Assembly: GCA_938038445.1 (NCBI GenBank)
Contig: CALHRZ010000014.1
Location: forward strand, 46,586-110,585
DNA length: 64,000 nt
Reading direction: 5' to 3'
DNA from: an uncultured bacterium
GTDB lineage: Bacteria > Verrucomicrobiota > Kiritimatiellia > CAIKKV01
The translations under genes were made by a program, and so were the position numbers. This document shows, piece after piece, positions 9,012 to 18,434 of this stretch (the first letter of the stretch is position 1; each line of letters opens with the position of its first letter). The notes under the pieces are model-generated. The model was not told where the DNA came from, did no database searches, and worked only from the letters and a program-made list of their open reading frames with translations.

Positions 9012-10436
9012 ATGGCAAAACCCATTCCCTATATCAGCACCCGCGGGGCAACGGACCCCGTTTCGTTCGAGCAAGCCGTAATGGGGGGACTGGCGCGTGA
9101 CGGCGGATTGCTTCTGCCGGCCCAAATTCCAGACGTTCGGGATTGCCTTCCCCGTTGGCGCAGCCTCGGCTATGCTGAACTGGCTTTCGAAATCTTCCGA
9201 TTGTTTTCCGATATTCCATCTGACGTTTTACGGCCCATGGCCGCTCAGTCCGTGACCCGTTTCGCTCATCCGGATGTTGTTCCCGTCCGCCAAGCCGGCG
9301 AATTTTATCTGGTCGAACTTTTTCATGGCCCCACGCTGGCCTTCAAGGATATCGCCCTTCAGTTTCTCGGCCTCCTCTTCGAATATTATCTCCAACGAAA
9401 CGGGCAGACCCTCCACGTCCTTGCCGCCACCAGCGGGGACACCGGTTCCGCCGCGGTTCACGGCTTGAGAGGCCGACAAGGGCTCGCCCTCTATGTCCTT
9501 TATCCCTGTCAGCGCATTACGCCCATTCAGGAACTGCAAATGATCACTGTCCCTGACGCGAACATTCATTGCGCGGCGATTCGTGGCACCTTCGACGACT
9601 GCCAGGCGATTGTGAAGTCCCTCTTCCGGGATCTGGAGTTTCGGGACCGTCTTCGACTCGGAGCGGTGAATTCGATCAATTGGGCGCGGATCATGGCGCA
9701 AATCGTTTATTACTTTTACGCGGTTTTCAAAGTCCAGGCCGCTACAGGTGCCGATCGGGTCCAGGTGGCGGTTCCCACCGGAAATTTTGGCGATATTTTC
9801 GCCGGCTATCTGGCATCTCAAATGGGACTCCCCATTGCCCGTCTCATTCTGGCGACGAACGAGAACGACATTTTGACGCGTTTTTTCCGGACAGGCCGCT
9901 ACGAACGGGGCCCCGTTCAAACCACACTCAGCCCGGCCATGGACATCCAGGCAGCCAGCAACTTTGAGCGTTACCTTTACTATCGGGCGTGTGGAAATGC
10001 TGAGCAAGTGCGCTTCTGGATGGCCGCATTCGAAACCTCCGGCGCGCTGGTGGTGGAGGATTGGCCGTTACGGCCCGATCCCTTATGGGCCGCAGGGGCC
10101 GCCGACCGAGCCGAAACCCTCGCCGCTATGCGCACTTTTTGGCGGAAATACGGTATCCTCCCCGACCCCCATACTGCAGTCGGACTCGCCGTTGCCGCTC
10201 GTTTTCTTACGCCGGATTACCCCACCGCAGTGTTGGCCACCGCTCACCCGGCCAAATTTCCTGAAGCGATTCGGGAAGCCGTTGGGGATGCAGAAGCGGC
10301 CCGCCATCCCGCGCTCGATGTGTTGCAGCGGCTTCCCACAAGGCGGCATGTACTGCCCCCCGACGAACAGGCCATCCGCCAGTGGATTACCCACCCTGTA
10401 CAACCCCCCTGGACCCCACCGGAAAAACTCTCATGA
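9012..10436 (+). CDS. thrC: Threonine synthase
   Basis: 474 residues from ATG 9012 (MAKPIPYISTRG). A PLP enzyme converting O-phosphohomoserine to threonine. The N-terminal segment YISTRGATDPVSFEQAVMGG and the PLP-lysine block LVELFHGPTLAFKDIALQFL (Lys near residue 113) are diagnostic of the long bacterial/fungal type, as are the phosphate-binding region ATSGDTGSAAVHGL and AVPTGNFGDIFAGYLA. It is the first gene of the long plus-strand run, with its own promoter, and shares ATGA with gpmI. A candidate homoserine kinase that would supply its substrate is discussed at 53189-54376. Confidence 0.92.
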   Translation: MAKPIPYISTRGATDPVSFEQAVMGGLARDGGLLLPAQIPDVRDCLPRWRSLGYAELAFEIFRLFSDIPSDVLRPMAAQSVTRFAHPDVVPVRQAGEFYLVELFHGPTLAFKDIALQFLGLLFEYYLQRNGQTLHVLAATSGDTGSAAVHGLRGRQGLALYVLYPCQRITPIQELQMITVPDANIHCAAIRGTFDDCQAIVKSLFRDLEFRDRLRLGAVNSINWARIMAQIVYYFYAVFKVQAATGADRVQVAVPTGNFGDIFAGYLASQMGLPIARLILATNENDILTRFFRTGRYERGPVQTTLSPAMDIQAASNFERYLYYRACGNAEQVRFWMAAFETSGALVVEDWPLRPDPLWAAGAADRAETLAAMRTFWRKYGILPDPHTAVGLAVAARFLTPDYPTAVLATAHPAKFPEAIREAVGDAEAARHPALDVLQRLPTRRHVLPPDEQAIRQWITHPVQPPWTPPEKLS

Positions 10437-12103
10437 TCCAACCATTGAAAAAAAGTTCGTTTGCCGGGCCATCCGGTCCGGTCGTTCTGTGCATTATGGA
10501 CGGCATCGGCTGGTCCGCCGACCGCGAGGGCAATGCCGTGGCGTCGGCTTGCACCCCCCACTTTGCATGGCTGATGGAGCATGCCCTGTTTACCACCCTC
10601 AAAGCCCACGGCCAAGCCGTCGGCCTTCCTTCCGATGAAGACATGGGCAACAGCGAGGTCGGCCATAACGCAATCGGCTGCGGTCGCGTCTTCGCCCAGG
10701 GAGCAAAGCTCGTCAACGAATCCATCCGGACCGGTGCGCTCTTTAAGGGGAAGGCTTGGCAGGAAGTAATCGCCCCTTGTCGCCGCGGCGGCGGGACGCT
10801 CCATTTCATCGGACTCTTTTCCGACGGGAATGTGCACAGCCATCTCGATCATCTTAAGGCCCTGTTGAACCAGGCAAAGAAGGATGGCGTACCGACAGCC
10901 CGGATTCATATCCTCCTGGACGGACGGGACGTGGGGGAAACCAGCGCGCTCGAGTATGTGGACCCCTTCGAATCCTTTTTGGCCGAACTCAATCGCGACG
11001 GAACGGTCGATTACCGGATCGCCTCCGGTGGCGGCCGAATGAAGATCACGATGGACCGCTACAACGCCGACTGGGAAATGGTCCGCCGCGGCTGGCAGAC
11101 CCATGTCAAAGGGGAGGGGCGCATGTTTCCCTCTGCCCGCGCCGCCATCGAAACCCTGCGAAAGGAAAACCCCGGCGTTATTGATCAGGACCTTCCGCCC
11201 TTCGTAATCGGTCAGAACGGCCGACCGGTGGGACCCATTCGCGACGGCGATGCGGTGATCTTCTTCAATTTTCGCGGGGATCGGGCCATTGAGATTTCCC
11301 GTGCCTTCGAGGAAGTGCATTTCACCGAGTTCGATCGAGGTCCACGCCCCCAGGTCATATACGCGGGCATGATGCAATACGACGGCGATCTCAAAATTCC
11401 CAAACGATACCTGGTCAGTCCGCCGGCCCTTGATCGGACGGTAGGGGAATTCCTCGCCGCATCCGGAGTGCCAAGCTACGCCATTAGTGAGACACAGAAG
11501 TACGGGCACGTCACTTATTTCTTCAACGGCAACCGATCCGGAAAGTTCAACGACCGCTTGGAGACCTATGTCGAGATTCCATCGGACCTCGTGCCCTTCG
11601 AACAGCGTCCGTGGATGAAAGCCGCCGAAATCACCGACACCGTAACAGAGGCCATCCGTTCGGGTGCCTACCGCTTTCTCCGCCTCAATTATCCCAACGG
11701 GGACATGGTCGGCCACACCGGTGTCTTCCAGGCCGCCCAGATCGCCGTCGAAACCGTGGACCTTTGCCTTGGGCGGATTTTGCGAACGATCCAGGAGACG
11801 CGCGGTATTCTGCTCGTCTCCGCCGATCACGGCAATGCGGATGAAATGTTTGAAAAGGATAAAAAGACCGGGAAAATTGCAGTGGACCCGCGCACGCGTA
11901 AGCCGAAGGTCAAAACCAGTCACACCCTCAATCCCGTGCCGTGCTGGATTTTCGATGGGGCGCAAACGGGACGAATCGCCCTTGCACCCGAGTCCCGACC
12001 GGCCGGATCCCTCGGCATCTCGAGCCTGGCTGCCACTTGCCTCCGCCTTCTGGGGTTTGAACCCCCTTCTGACTACGATCCTTCGATTGTAACCCTGGCA
12101 TGA
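10433..12103 (+). CDS. gpmI: 2,3-bisphosphoglycerate-independent phosphoglycerate mutase
   Basis: 556 residues, somewhat longer than the usual 510-550. Alkaline phosphatase superfamily metalloenzyme interconverting 3- and 2-phosphoglycerate in glycolysis. Visible metal and catalytic motifs: LCIMDGIG at the N-terminus, the phospho-Ser motif DMGNSEVGHNAIGCGR, ILLDGRDVGETSA, ASGGGRMKITMDRY, NFRGDRAIEISR, NYPNGDMVGHTG, VSADHGNADEM and a late His in KTSHTLNPVP. Translation coupled to both neighbours by ATGA overlaps (10433-10436 and 12100-12103). Confidence 0.93.
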   Translation: MIQPLKKSSFAGPSGPVVLCIMDGIGWSADREGNAVASACTPHFAWLMEHALFTTLKAHGQAVGLPSDEDMGNSEVGHNAIGCGRVFAQGAKLVNESIRTGALFKGKAWQEVIAPCRRGGGTLHFIGLFSDGNVHSHLDHLKALLNQAKKDGVPTARIHILLDGRDVGETSALEYVDPFESFLAELNRDGTVDYRIASGGGRMKITMDRYNADWEMVRRGWQTHVKGEGRMFPSARAAIETLRKENPGVIDQDLPPFVIGQNGRPVGPIRDGDAVIFFNFRGDRAIEISRAFEEVHFTEFDRGPRPQVIYAGMMQYDGDLKIPKRYLVSPPALDRTVGEFLAASGVPSYAISETQKYGHVTYFFNGNRSGKFNDRLETYVEIPSDLVPFEQRPWMKAAEITDTVTEAIRSGAYRFLRLNYPNGDMVGHTGVFQAAQIAVETVDLCLGRILRTIQETRGILLVSADHGNADEMFEKDKKTGKIAVDPRTRKPKVKTSHTLNPVPCWIFDGAQTGRIALAPESRPAGSLGISSLAATCLRLLGFEPPSDYDPSIVTLA

Positions 12104-12429
12104 GCCGAGACTACTCCCCGCGAATCTGTGTCCGATGCGGCCGCTGTTGCCGATGGCCCGGAACGGTCCGTCTGCGGGAAGGGGAGGCGGGCGCCATTGC
12201 CGAATACCTGGGTCTGGAGGCGTCGGTTTTTCTCGACCGCTATGCAGAGCTTGCGCCCGGACGCCGCCATCTGGCCCTAAGGCAGGAGGCCGACGGAACC
12301 TGTGTTTTTCTATGGAAAGCGAACGTCTGTCTGATACAACCCGTCAAACCCTCTCAATGCGTCGGTTTCCCCAACGAATGGAACTTTTCAGGCTATGAAA
12401 CCCAATGCCTCTCCCAATCGTCCGCCTAA
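12100..12429 (+). CDS. YkgJ-like cysteine cluster protein
   Basis: 109 residues with the CxxCxxCC cluster near the N-terminus (ICVRCGRCCRWPG), a later pair of Cys (TCVFLWKANVCLI, QCVGFPNEW) and the typical xxQPVKPSQC segment of the YkgJ/UPF0153 family, thought to bind zinc or an iron-sulfur cluster. Function unknown. Coupled to gpmI by ATGA and overlapping the rnr start by 35 bases. Confidence 0.72.
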   Translation: MSRDYSPRICVRCGRCCRWPGTVRLREGEAGAIAEYLGLEASVFLDRYAELAPGRRHLALRQEADGTCVFLWKANVCLIQPVKPSQCVGFPNEWNFSGYETQCLSQSSA

Positions 12430-14611
12430 AGGCGAACGCACCGGCCGGCTGAGTTCCGACGCCATCCTGCGGCTGTTTCAAAAGCCGGACTACGCGCCGC
12501 TGACCGCAGGGGAAATCGCGGCGGCCCTTTCCCTGAAGCCGAAGGAACGCAAACATCTTCAGGGAATTTTGGACGCCATGGTTCGTGCGGGCGAGATTGT
12601 CATCCTCCGCACCAACCGATACGGCCTGGGCGACCCCGCCGATCTACTGACGGGCCGTCTGGAAATCCGGCGAAACGGGGCCGGTTTGGTCTGCGATACC
12701 GAGGGCACTCCGAAACTGCTGGTGCCCAAGGGCATGATGGCGACCGCGCTTCCCGGCGACCTGGTCATTGCTCGCCGCTCGGATATGCCTTCACCGACAG
12801 GGCAATTGCCCGAAGGAAAAATCGTCCGGATCCTAGAACGCGGTCAGCGGTTGATCGTAGGAACGCTCCGCACGACGGGCCGTTTTTATTTTGTGGTTCC
12901 GATTGATCCCGCGTATGACAAAGACTTTTACGTGCCCGATCCCAAAGGCGCCCACGTGGGCGATCGCGTGGTCATTCAGTTCGCCCAGTGGGCGAACAGC
13001 CACGTCAATCCGGAAGCGGAAATCGTAGATGTTATCGGACCGTCCGAGGATCCCTCCCTCGATACCCGCACCATTATCCGCCATTTCGATCTGGCGGAAT
13101 CGTTCCCGCCTCCCGTTCTCCACGAGGCGGAGGAAGCGGCCGCCCGCCTCGCCGATGTCGGTCCCCGAAAAGACCTGCGGGACCTGTGTGTCTTTACCAT
13201 TGATCCGGCCCGCGCACGGGATTTCGATGATGCCCTTTCCCTTGAGAGGGACCGCCACGGCCGCCGAATTCTCGGCGTTCATATCGCCGATGTCTCTCAT
13301 TTCGTTCCCCCCGACAGTGCGCTGGATCGTGAAGCCTTCCGCAGGAGCACCAGCGTCTATTTCCCGGACGCTGTTCTCCCCATGCTTCCGGAACAACTTT
13401 CGAACGGTGTCTGTAGCCTTCGCCCTGAAGAAGACCGCCTGGCCTTTTCCGTCTTCCTGACGTTCGATGAACGCGGCGCTGTGGTGTCCCGCGCGTTTGC
13501 CCGAACCCTCATCCGATCCCGGCTTCGCCTGAACTATGAGCAGGCGTTGGCGATTCTCCAGACCGGCCGCATGCCCGGCGAATCTCCCGCACCTCCGGAG
13601 ATCGTTCTGCGCCTGAAAGATCTGAACGATCTTGCCCAACAACTTCGGGCTGCCCGGTTCGCGCGCTTCGCCCTCGATATCGAAACGCCCGAATACGAGT
13701 TCGTGTTGGGGCCCGATCAGACGATCCGTGAAATCCGCGTCGTCCCAAACGATATCTCCCACCAACTCATCGAAGAATGCATGATTGCCGCGAACGAAGC
13801 CGTGGATCTTGAATTGTCCCGCCGTGGGCTGCGTCTTCTCCACCGCGTCCATGAACCGCCGGCTGAAACCAAAATCGCCGAACTGACAACCGAATTGCAA
13901 ATCCTCGGATTCCGGCCTGGCCGTCTCGATGATCCCCGCCATCTCCAAGCCTTTCTCCGATCCGTGAAGGGACATCCGCTCGAATCCCACGTCCAAATGG
14001 CCGTTCTGCGCAGCATGAAACGCGCTGTCTATTCGGCCCGCCCGGATGGCCATTACGGCCTTGCCAAGTCCCACTATGCCCACTTCACGTCGCCGATTCG
14101 CCGGTATCCCGATCTGGTTGTTCACCGTATCCTCGGGGCGGTTTTGGCGGGCAGCCGTCCACCGTACCAGGAACCCGAACGCCTGGAGCAGATCGCCGAA
14201 CACTGCACGCAAGGAGAGCAGAAGGCGGAAGAGGCAGAACGATCCTTGCTGGAAATCAAGAAATACCGCTACTTGGAACAGCAGATTCGCCTCAAAACAC
14301 CCCCGGTTCATCAGGCCGTCGTCGTTTCCGTGCATAACTTCGGTTTCTTCGTGGAACTGGTCCCGCTGGGCGTGCAGGGACTCGTCCATGTCTCCGCCCT
14401 TTCCCGCCGTTTCGTGGCTTTTGACGCCGCCCGACGAACCCTGCGAGCCGAACGGGCCACCTATTCCACCGGTCAGCGACTGGCGGTACGGGTGGCCCGC
14501 GTGGATTTCGATAAGCGGCGGGTGGATTTCGTTCCCGCCGGCGAAATAGCCGATCCGTACAATCGGACGGAATCGGCATCCCAACGAAAGTTCCGGAGGA
14601 AACGGCGATGA
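12395..14611 (+). CDS. rnr: Ribonuclease R
   Basis: 738 residues. A 3'-5' exoribonuclease that degrades structured RNA. An N-terminal winged helix-like region (about 20-70), cold-shock/OB domains (about 80-230), the RNB catalytic domain with TIDPARARDFDDALSLE (the Asp cluster that binds magnesium), SVYFPDAVLPMLPEQLSNGV and HYAHFTSPIRRYPDLVVHR. It ends with an S1 RNA-binding domain (VVSVHNFGFFVELVPLGVQG) and a short basic tail. Starts inside the YkgJ-like gene and shares ATGA with the amidohydrolase gene. Confidence 0.92.
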   Translation: MKPNASPNRPPKGERTGRLSSDAILRLFQKPDYAPLTAGEIAAALSLKPKERKHLQGILDAMVRAGEIVILRTNRYGLGDPADLLTGRLEIRRNGAGLVCDTEGTPKLLVPKGMMATALPGDLVIARRSDMPSPTGQLPEGKIVRILERGQRLIVGTLRTTGRFYFVVPIDPAYDKDFYVPDPKGAHVGDRVVIQFAQWANSHVNPEAEIVDVIGPSEDPSLDTRTIIRHFDLAESFPPPVLHEAEEAAARLADVGPRKDLRDLCVFTIDPARARDFDDALSLERDRHGRRILGVHIADVSHFVPPDSALDREAFRRSTSVYFPDAVLPMLPEQLSNGVCSLRPEEDRLAFSVFLTFDERGAVVSRAFARTLIRSRLRLNYEQALAILQTGRMPGESPAPPEIVLRLKDLNDLAQQLRAARFARFALDIETPEYEFVLGPDQTIREIRVVPNDISHQLIEECMIAANEAVDLELSRRGLRLLHRVHEPPAETKIAELTTELQILGFRPGRLDDPRHLQAFLRSVKGHPLESHVQMAVLRSMKRAVYSARPDGHYGLAKSHYAHFTSPIRRYPDLVVHRILGAVLAGSRPPYQEPERLEQIAEHCTQGEQKAEEAERSLLEIKKYRYLEQQIRLKTPPVHQAVVVSVHNFGFFVELVPLGVQGLVHVSALSRRFVAFDAARRTLRAERATYSTGQRLAVRVARVDFDKRRVDFVPAGEIADPYNRTESASQRKFRRKRR

Positions 14612-15507
14612 TCATTGATATCCACGCGCATGTCTTCGCCTGGCCCGTCCGAATCCAACCAGGTCGCAATACTCCCTTCCTTTCGGCGGAAGAGCAAATC
14701 GCTCTCATGGACCGCAAGGGTGTGGATAGGGCCTGCTTATTGCCGCTTCTCAACCCCGAAAATCCCGCCGAATACCAAAGTCTGGGCGAGATTCTTTTCA
14801 TCTGCCGACGCTATCCTGACCGCTTCATCCCCTTTTACAACATTGATCCTCGCCTCCCGCGCCGCCCGGAAACCGTCGAAACAAGCCATTTTCTGGAACT
14901 TCTTGAACCGATGAAAGCCCTCGGAGTCAAGGGAATCGGGGAAGTCACGGCCCGGCTGCCCTTCGACGAACCCCGGCTTCTTAAGTTTTTTGCCGCCTGC
15001 GAACAGGTAGGGTTCCCCATCATTTTCCATACCACCACGCCCGACTGCGATTCCTACGGCCTTCTTGACGATCCCGGGTTTCCCCGATTCGAACAAGTGC
15101 TCGCCCGCTTCCCCACACTCGTTTTCCTCGGCCATAGTCCCGGGTTCTGGAGCGAGATCAGCGGCGATATGACGCCGAACGATAAAAACGGATACCCCAA
15201 AGGGCCCGTACGGCCCGGCGGCCGCCTCATTCAGCTCTTTCGCCGCTACCCCAATCTCTGCGGGGATCTGTCGGCCGGCAGCGGATTGAACGCCTTGGAG
15301 CGCGATCCGAATCATGCGGCCGATTTTATCGCCGAATTTCAGGATCGCCTCTTTTTCGGGTTCGACTATTGCTCGGTCAAAAACAATATGCGCCATCTGG
15401 AGGTACTCCGCGCTTTCCGGGATTCGGGGCAAATTTCCGCCGAAAGTCTGGAAAAAATCCTTTGGAAAAACGCCAATCGCCTTCTTAACCTCGGACTTTC
15501 CACATGA
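14608..15507 (+). CDS. TIM-barrel amidohydrolase (metal-dependent hydrolase)
   Basis: 299 residues. The N-terminal MIIDIHAHVF is the HxH metal-binding motif of the amidohydrolase superfamily. Later candidate metal ligands are GEVTARL, PIIFHTTTP, FLGHSPGFW and the Asp of FFGFDYCS. This matches the Amidohydro_2 family (decarboxylases/lactonases and uncharacterised hydrolases); no substrate is evident. Coupled to rnr by ATGA; followed by a short gap with the exporter promoter. Confidence 0.7.
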   Translation: MIIDIHAHVFAWPVRIQPGRNTPFLSAEEQIALMDRKGVDRACLLPLLNPENPAEYQSLGEILFICRRYPDRFIPFYNIDPRLPRRPETVETSHFLELLEPMKALGVKGIGEVTARLPFDEPRLLKFFAACEQVGFPIIFHTTTPDCDSYGLLDDPGFPRFEQVLARFPTLVFLGHSPGFWSEISGDMTPNDKNGYPKGPVRPGGRLIQLFRRYPNLCGDLSAGSGLNALERDPNHAADFIAEFQDRLFFGFDYCSVKNNMRHLEVLRAFRDSGQISAESLEKILWKNANRLLNLGLST

Positions 15508-15525
15508 CGCGATTACATTTTGCGG

Positions 15526-15554
15526 TTGGAAGCCGGGGAATCCTCGGATATAGT
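15526..15554 (+). promoter_or_regulatory. Promoter of the exporter permease gene, possibly leaderless
   Basis: TTGGAA (15526-15531), 17 bp, TATAGT (15549-15554). The ATG at 15563 is only 8 nt after the -10, so transcription would begin at or just before the start codon. Confidence 0.4.
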
Positions 15555-15562
15555 GAAGCCGC

Positions 15563-16372
15563 ATGAAGAGCGTGCAGGAACTGATCCGTTCTCTTTGGGT
15601 TCGCCGTGAACTGATCGGCATTCTCGTCCTGCGGAACCTTAAAATTCGTTACAAGGGTTCTGTGTTGGGTTTCTTCTGGTCCCTTGCCAGTCCGGTGTTT
15701 TTCATCCTCATCTACAGCACCTTCCTGAAGCTTGTGGCGAAGGGCGTTCCCCTGCAAATCCATACGCTGGTGACCGGCATCATCATCTGGCAGTTTCTCA
15801 GCCTGTGTGCCCATGATGCCCTTGGCGCGATTGTCGGCAACGTCAATCTTGTCAAAAAGACTGCTTTTCCCCGCCTCATTCTCCCCCTGTCCACTGTGCT
15901 CGCCAATTTAATCAATTTTCTTATGTCCGGTCTCGTTTTGCTTGCCTTTCTCATTCTCACCCGCGCCCGATTTCAACTGGCTCTCCTTCCGCTTCTTCCC
16001 CTCGTCATCCTGACCCAGACTGCCCTTTGCTTCGGGTTGGCAGCCGGTCTTTCCGCCGCCCATGTCTTTTTCCGTGATACGGAACATCTGCTCGGCCACG
16101 TTGTGCTCGCTTGGCTTTTCCTCTCGCCCGTACTCTATCCCCTTGAACGGCCGCTCGCGATTTTGGAACACCTTGGCTCCTGGACCGTTCCGCTCTATTT
16201 CCTTAATCCCATGGCCGGCCTTTTGGCAGTCTATCGCATGATTCTCATCGGTGAATCTCCCCCGGTTACTCCTGCATTGCTTCTGCCGTCCTTCGCCGTC
16301 GCCTGGGTGGTTCTTGCCGTCGGCGTTGCCGTGTTTCAGAAAGCGCAACCGTGGTTCGGAGACGAACTCTGA
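15563..16372 (+). CDS. ABC-2 type exporter permease (Wzm/TagG/KpsM-like)
   Basis: 269 residues with six membrane helices. The N-terminus ELIGILVLRNLKIRYKGSVL and GFFWSLASPVFFILIYSTF is the hallmark of polysaccharide exporters of the Wzm/TagG/RfbA group, and the C-terminal YFLNPMAGLLAVYRMILIGE is equally typical. It should export an undecaprenyl-linked glycan (O-antigen or capsule) across the inner membrane with the ATPase encoded next. ManC, which makes GDP-mannose, is encoded 2.8 kb downstream and may supply sugar for it. Confidence 0.82.
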   Translation: MKSVQELIRSLWVRRELIGILVLRNLKIRYKGSVLGFFWSLASPVFFILIYSTFLKLVAKGVPLQIHTLVTGIIIWQFLSLCAHDALGAIVGNVNLVKKTAFPRLILPLSTVLANLINFLMSGLVLLAFLILTRARFQLALLPLLPLVILTQTALCFGLAAGLSAAHVFFRDTEHLLGHVVLAWLFLSPVLYPLERPLAILEHLGSWTVPLYFLNPMAGLLAVYRMILIGESPPVTPALLLPSFAVAWVVLAVGVAVFQKAQPWFGDEL

Positions 16373-16374
16373 GT

Positions 16375-17565
16375 ATGCATGCGCCTCGCGTCATCGAAGC
16401 AAATCAATTAAGCAAACGCTTTTTCCTCCAGCAAAGCGGCTCCCGAACGCTGAAATCGGCGGTCCTCGGTTTGTTCCGCCCTATCCGACGGCGCGAGTTT
16501 TGGGCACTGCGGGATGTATGCTTCTCCGTCCAAAAAGGCGAAACGCTTGGCATCATCGGTGCCAATGGATCGGGAAAAAGCACCCTTCTGTCGCTTCTCG
16601 CCGGCACCCTCACCCCCACACGGGGTTTTGTGCGGGTCGAAGGGCGCATCTCGTCACTCCTTGAACTGGGAGCCGGGTTTCACCCCGAACTGACTGGCCG
16701 CGAAAACGTTTACCTGTGGGGGTCCATCATGGGTCTCAGCCGCGCAACAATGAACGAGCGATTCGACCGGATCGTGGAATTTGCGGAATTGCGGGAGTAC
16801 ATTGATCAGCCGGTAAAGTTTTATTCCTCGGGGATGTACGTTCGGCTCGGCTTTGCGGTGGCCGTCGAAGTGGACCCCGATGTGATGCTTGTGGACGAAG
16901 TGCTGGCGGTCGGCGACCTGGCGTTTCAAAAGAAATGCATGGAAAGGATGGCCGAATTTCGGAAAAGGGACAAAACCATGCTCATCGTTTCGCATGATAT
17001 GCGAACCATCCAAGCCATTAGTCACCGGATCCTCTTTTTAGATGGCGGCCAGGTCAAAGGCGAAGGCGATCCCGGTGAAATGGTGGACCGCTATGAACAC
17101 CACATGCTCCAACGCCGCGCAGAAGCGCTTCGACGCGAATGGGGAACGAGGGAAGCGGTGATCGAACAGGTGGAAATCGGGACGCCAGAAGGCTCTCTCC
17201 GCTCGAATTTCCACTGGGATGAACCCATCGCCGCTCGCATTCGCTACCGAGCCCATCACCCCGTCCCGCAGCCCGTCCTCGCCTTTTCCATCGCTGATCC
17301 GTCAGGCCATGTGGTGCACAGCAGTCAGACAGCCGGGAAAGATTTCGGATTAGACCCTCTCGAAGGGGAGGGGACTGTACGACTTCTGCTCCCGGGTCTG
17401 CCCCTCGCGGAGGGAGACTACCTCCTCTCTTTCGCCCTGCATCGCGCGGATCGGCCGGTTCCCCTCCACGCGTTGGATCGCGCCTTTCCCATCCGCCTCG
17501 AAGGCCCTCGCGCCACACGGTTCGAAGGGGTGTTTGTTCCAACCCGTTGGGAGCGCATCGCATGA
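16375..17565 (+). CDS. ABC exporter ATPase with C-terminal glycan-binding domain (Wzt-like)
   Basis: 396 residues. ATG 16375 lies two bases after the permease stop; GTG 16351 inside the permease gene is an alternative. ATPase domain (about 1-240): Walker A GANGSGKST, a modified signature FYSSGMYVRLGFAVAVE, Walker B VMLVDEVLAVGD and switch His in LIVSHDM. These FYSSGM and DEVLAVGD forms are specific to the Wzt/TagH/KpsT group. The C-terminal part (about 265-396) is a beta-rich domain like the Wzt module that recognises the non-reducing end of the glycan. Coupled to nadC by ATGA, though nadC is functionally unrelated. Confidence 0.83.
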   Translation: MHAPRVIEANQLSKRFFLQQSGSRTLKSAVLGLFRPIRRREFWALRDVCFSVQKGETLGIIGANGSGKSTLLSLLAGTLTPTRGFVRVEGRISSLLELGAGFHPELTGRENVYLWGSIMGLSRATMNERFDRIVEFAELREYIDQPVKFYSSGMYVRLGFAVAVEVDPDVMLVDEVLAVGDLAFQKKCMERMAEFRKRDKTMLIVSHDMRTIQAISHRILFLDGGQVKGEGDPGEMVDRYEHHMLQRRAEALRREWGTREAVIEQVEIGTPEGSLRSNFHWDEPIAARIRYRAHHPVPQPVLAFSIADPSGHVVHSSQTAGKDFGLDPLEGEGTVRLLLPGLPLAEGDYLLSFALHRADRPVPLHALDRAFPIRLEGPRATRFEGVFVPTRWERIA

Positions 17566-18434
17566 AAACAGTCGGCGAAGCAAACCTTCTGGATCAGCCG
17601 GAAATACGTACCATCCTTCGCCGCGCTCTCCGGGAAGATATCGGAAGTGGCGATGCGACCACCCAAGCCCTCGTGCCCCCACGCCGGAATGCCCGCGCCC
17701 ATCTCGTTTGCAGGACCGACTGCACCGTGGCCGGCACAACGGTCGCTGCCGAGATTTTCCGCCTTCTTGACCCTCGAATCGAGACCGAAATCCGCATTCC
17801 GGATGGTGCCCACGCCCACGCCGGGGACGTGCTTCTGACCCTACGCGGCCGGGCGGCTGCCATTCTGACGGCTGAACGCACCGCCCTTAACTTCCTGCAG
17901 CGAATGACCGGCATCGCGACCCTGACGGCCCGCTTCGTCGAAGCCGTCCGTCCCCTTCCGACTCTTATTCTCGATACGCGCAAAACGACGCCAACCCTCC
18001 GGGCTTTCGAAAAATATGCCGTCCGCTGCGGGGGGGGGAGCAATCACCGGATGGGGCTTTATGATATGGCCCTCTTGAAAGACAACCATCGTATGCTGTG
18101 GAGGAATCAGGGGAGGGGAGGACTGGCCGACGCAGTCGCGGCGATTCGTAAACGGTTCCCCCAATTGCCCGTTGAAGTCGAAGTCGAAACCCTCGATGAA
18201 TTCCTTGCCGTTCTTCCCGCCACTCCGGAATGGATTCTGCTTGACAACATGAGCCTCGATCTGATGCGCGAATGCGTGCGGCGCAAGGTATCTGCCGTTC
18301 GCTTGGAGGCTTCCGGTAATGTCACCCTTGAAAGAGCTCCCGCAATTGCCGCAACGGGGGTGGATGCCATTTCGATCGGTGCCCTGACCCATTCCGCACC
18401 GGCCGCGGATCTCTCGCTGGAAGTGATCCCATGA
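17562..18434 (+). CDS. nadC: Nicotinate-nucleotide pyrophosphorylase (quinolinate phosphoribosyltransferase)
   Basis: 290 residues from ATG 17562. Converts quinolinate and PRPP to nicotinate mononucleotide in NAD synthesis. Motifs: REDIGSGDATT near the N-terminus, TAERTALNFLQRMTGIATLT, the substrate-binding DTRKTTPTLRAFEKYAVRCG followed by GGSNHRMGLYDMALLKDNH, VEVEVETLDEF, and the C-terminal VDAISIGALTHSAPAADLSL. Coupled by ATGA to both the exporter ATPase and coaX. Confidence 0.93.
   Translation: MKTVGEANLLDQPEIRTILRRALREDIGSGDATTQALVPPRRNARAHLVCRTDCTVAGTTVAAEIFRLLDPRIETEIRIPDGAHAHAGDVLLTLRGRAAAILTAERTALNFLQRMTGIATLTARFVEAVRPLPTLILDTRKTTPTLRAFEKYAVRCGGGSNHRMGLYDMALLKDNHRMLWRNQGRGGLADAVAAIRKRFPQLPVEVEVETLDEFLAVLPATPEWILLDNMSLDLMRECVRRKVSAVRLEASGNVTLERAPAIAATGVDAISIGALTHSAPAADLSLEVIP

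Noticed and set aside
10244..11965. Long open frame (573 codons) on the minus strand opposite gpmI
   Set aside because: It mirrors gpmI, which has all catalytic motifs; the antisense translation shows no family. High GC makes such antisense frames common.
12833..14584. Long open frame (583 codons) on the minus strand opposite rnr
   Set aside because: Shadow of a complete rnr with RNB and S1 motifs; no recognisable domain in the antisense product.
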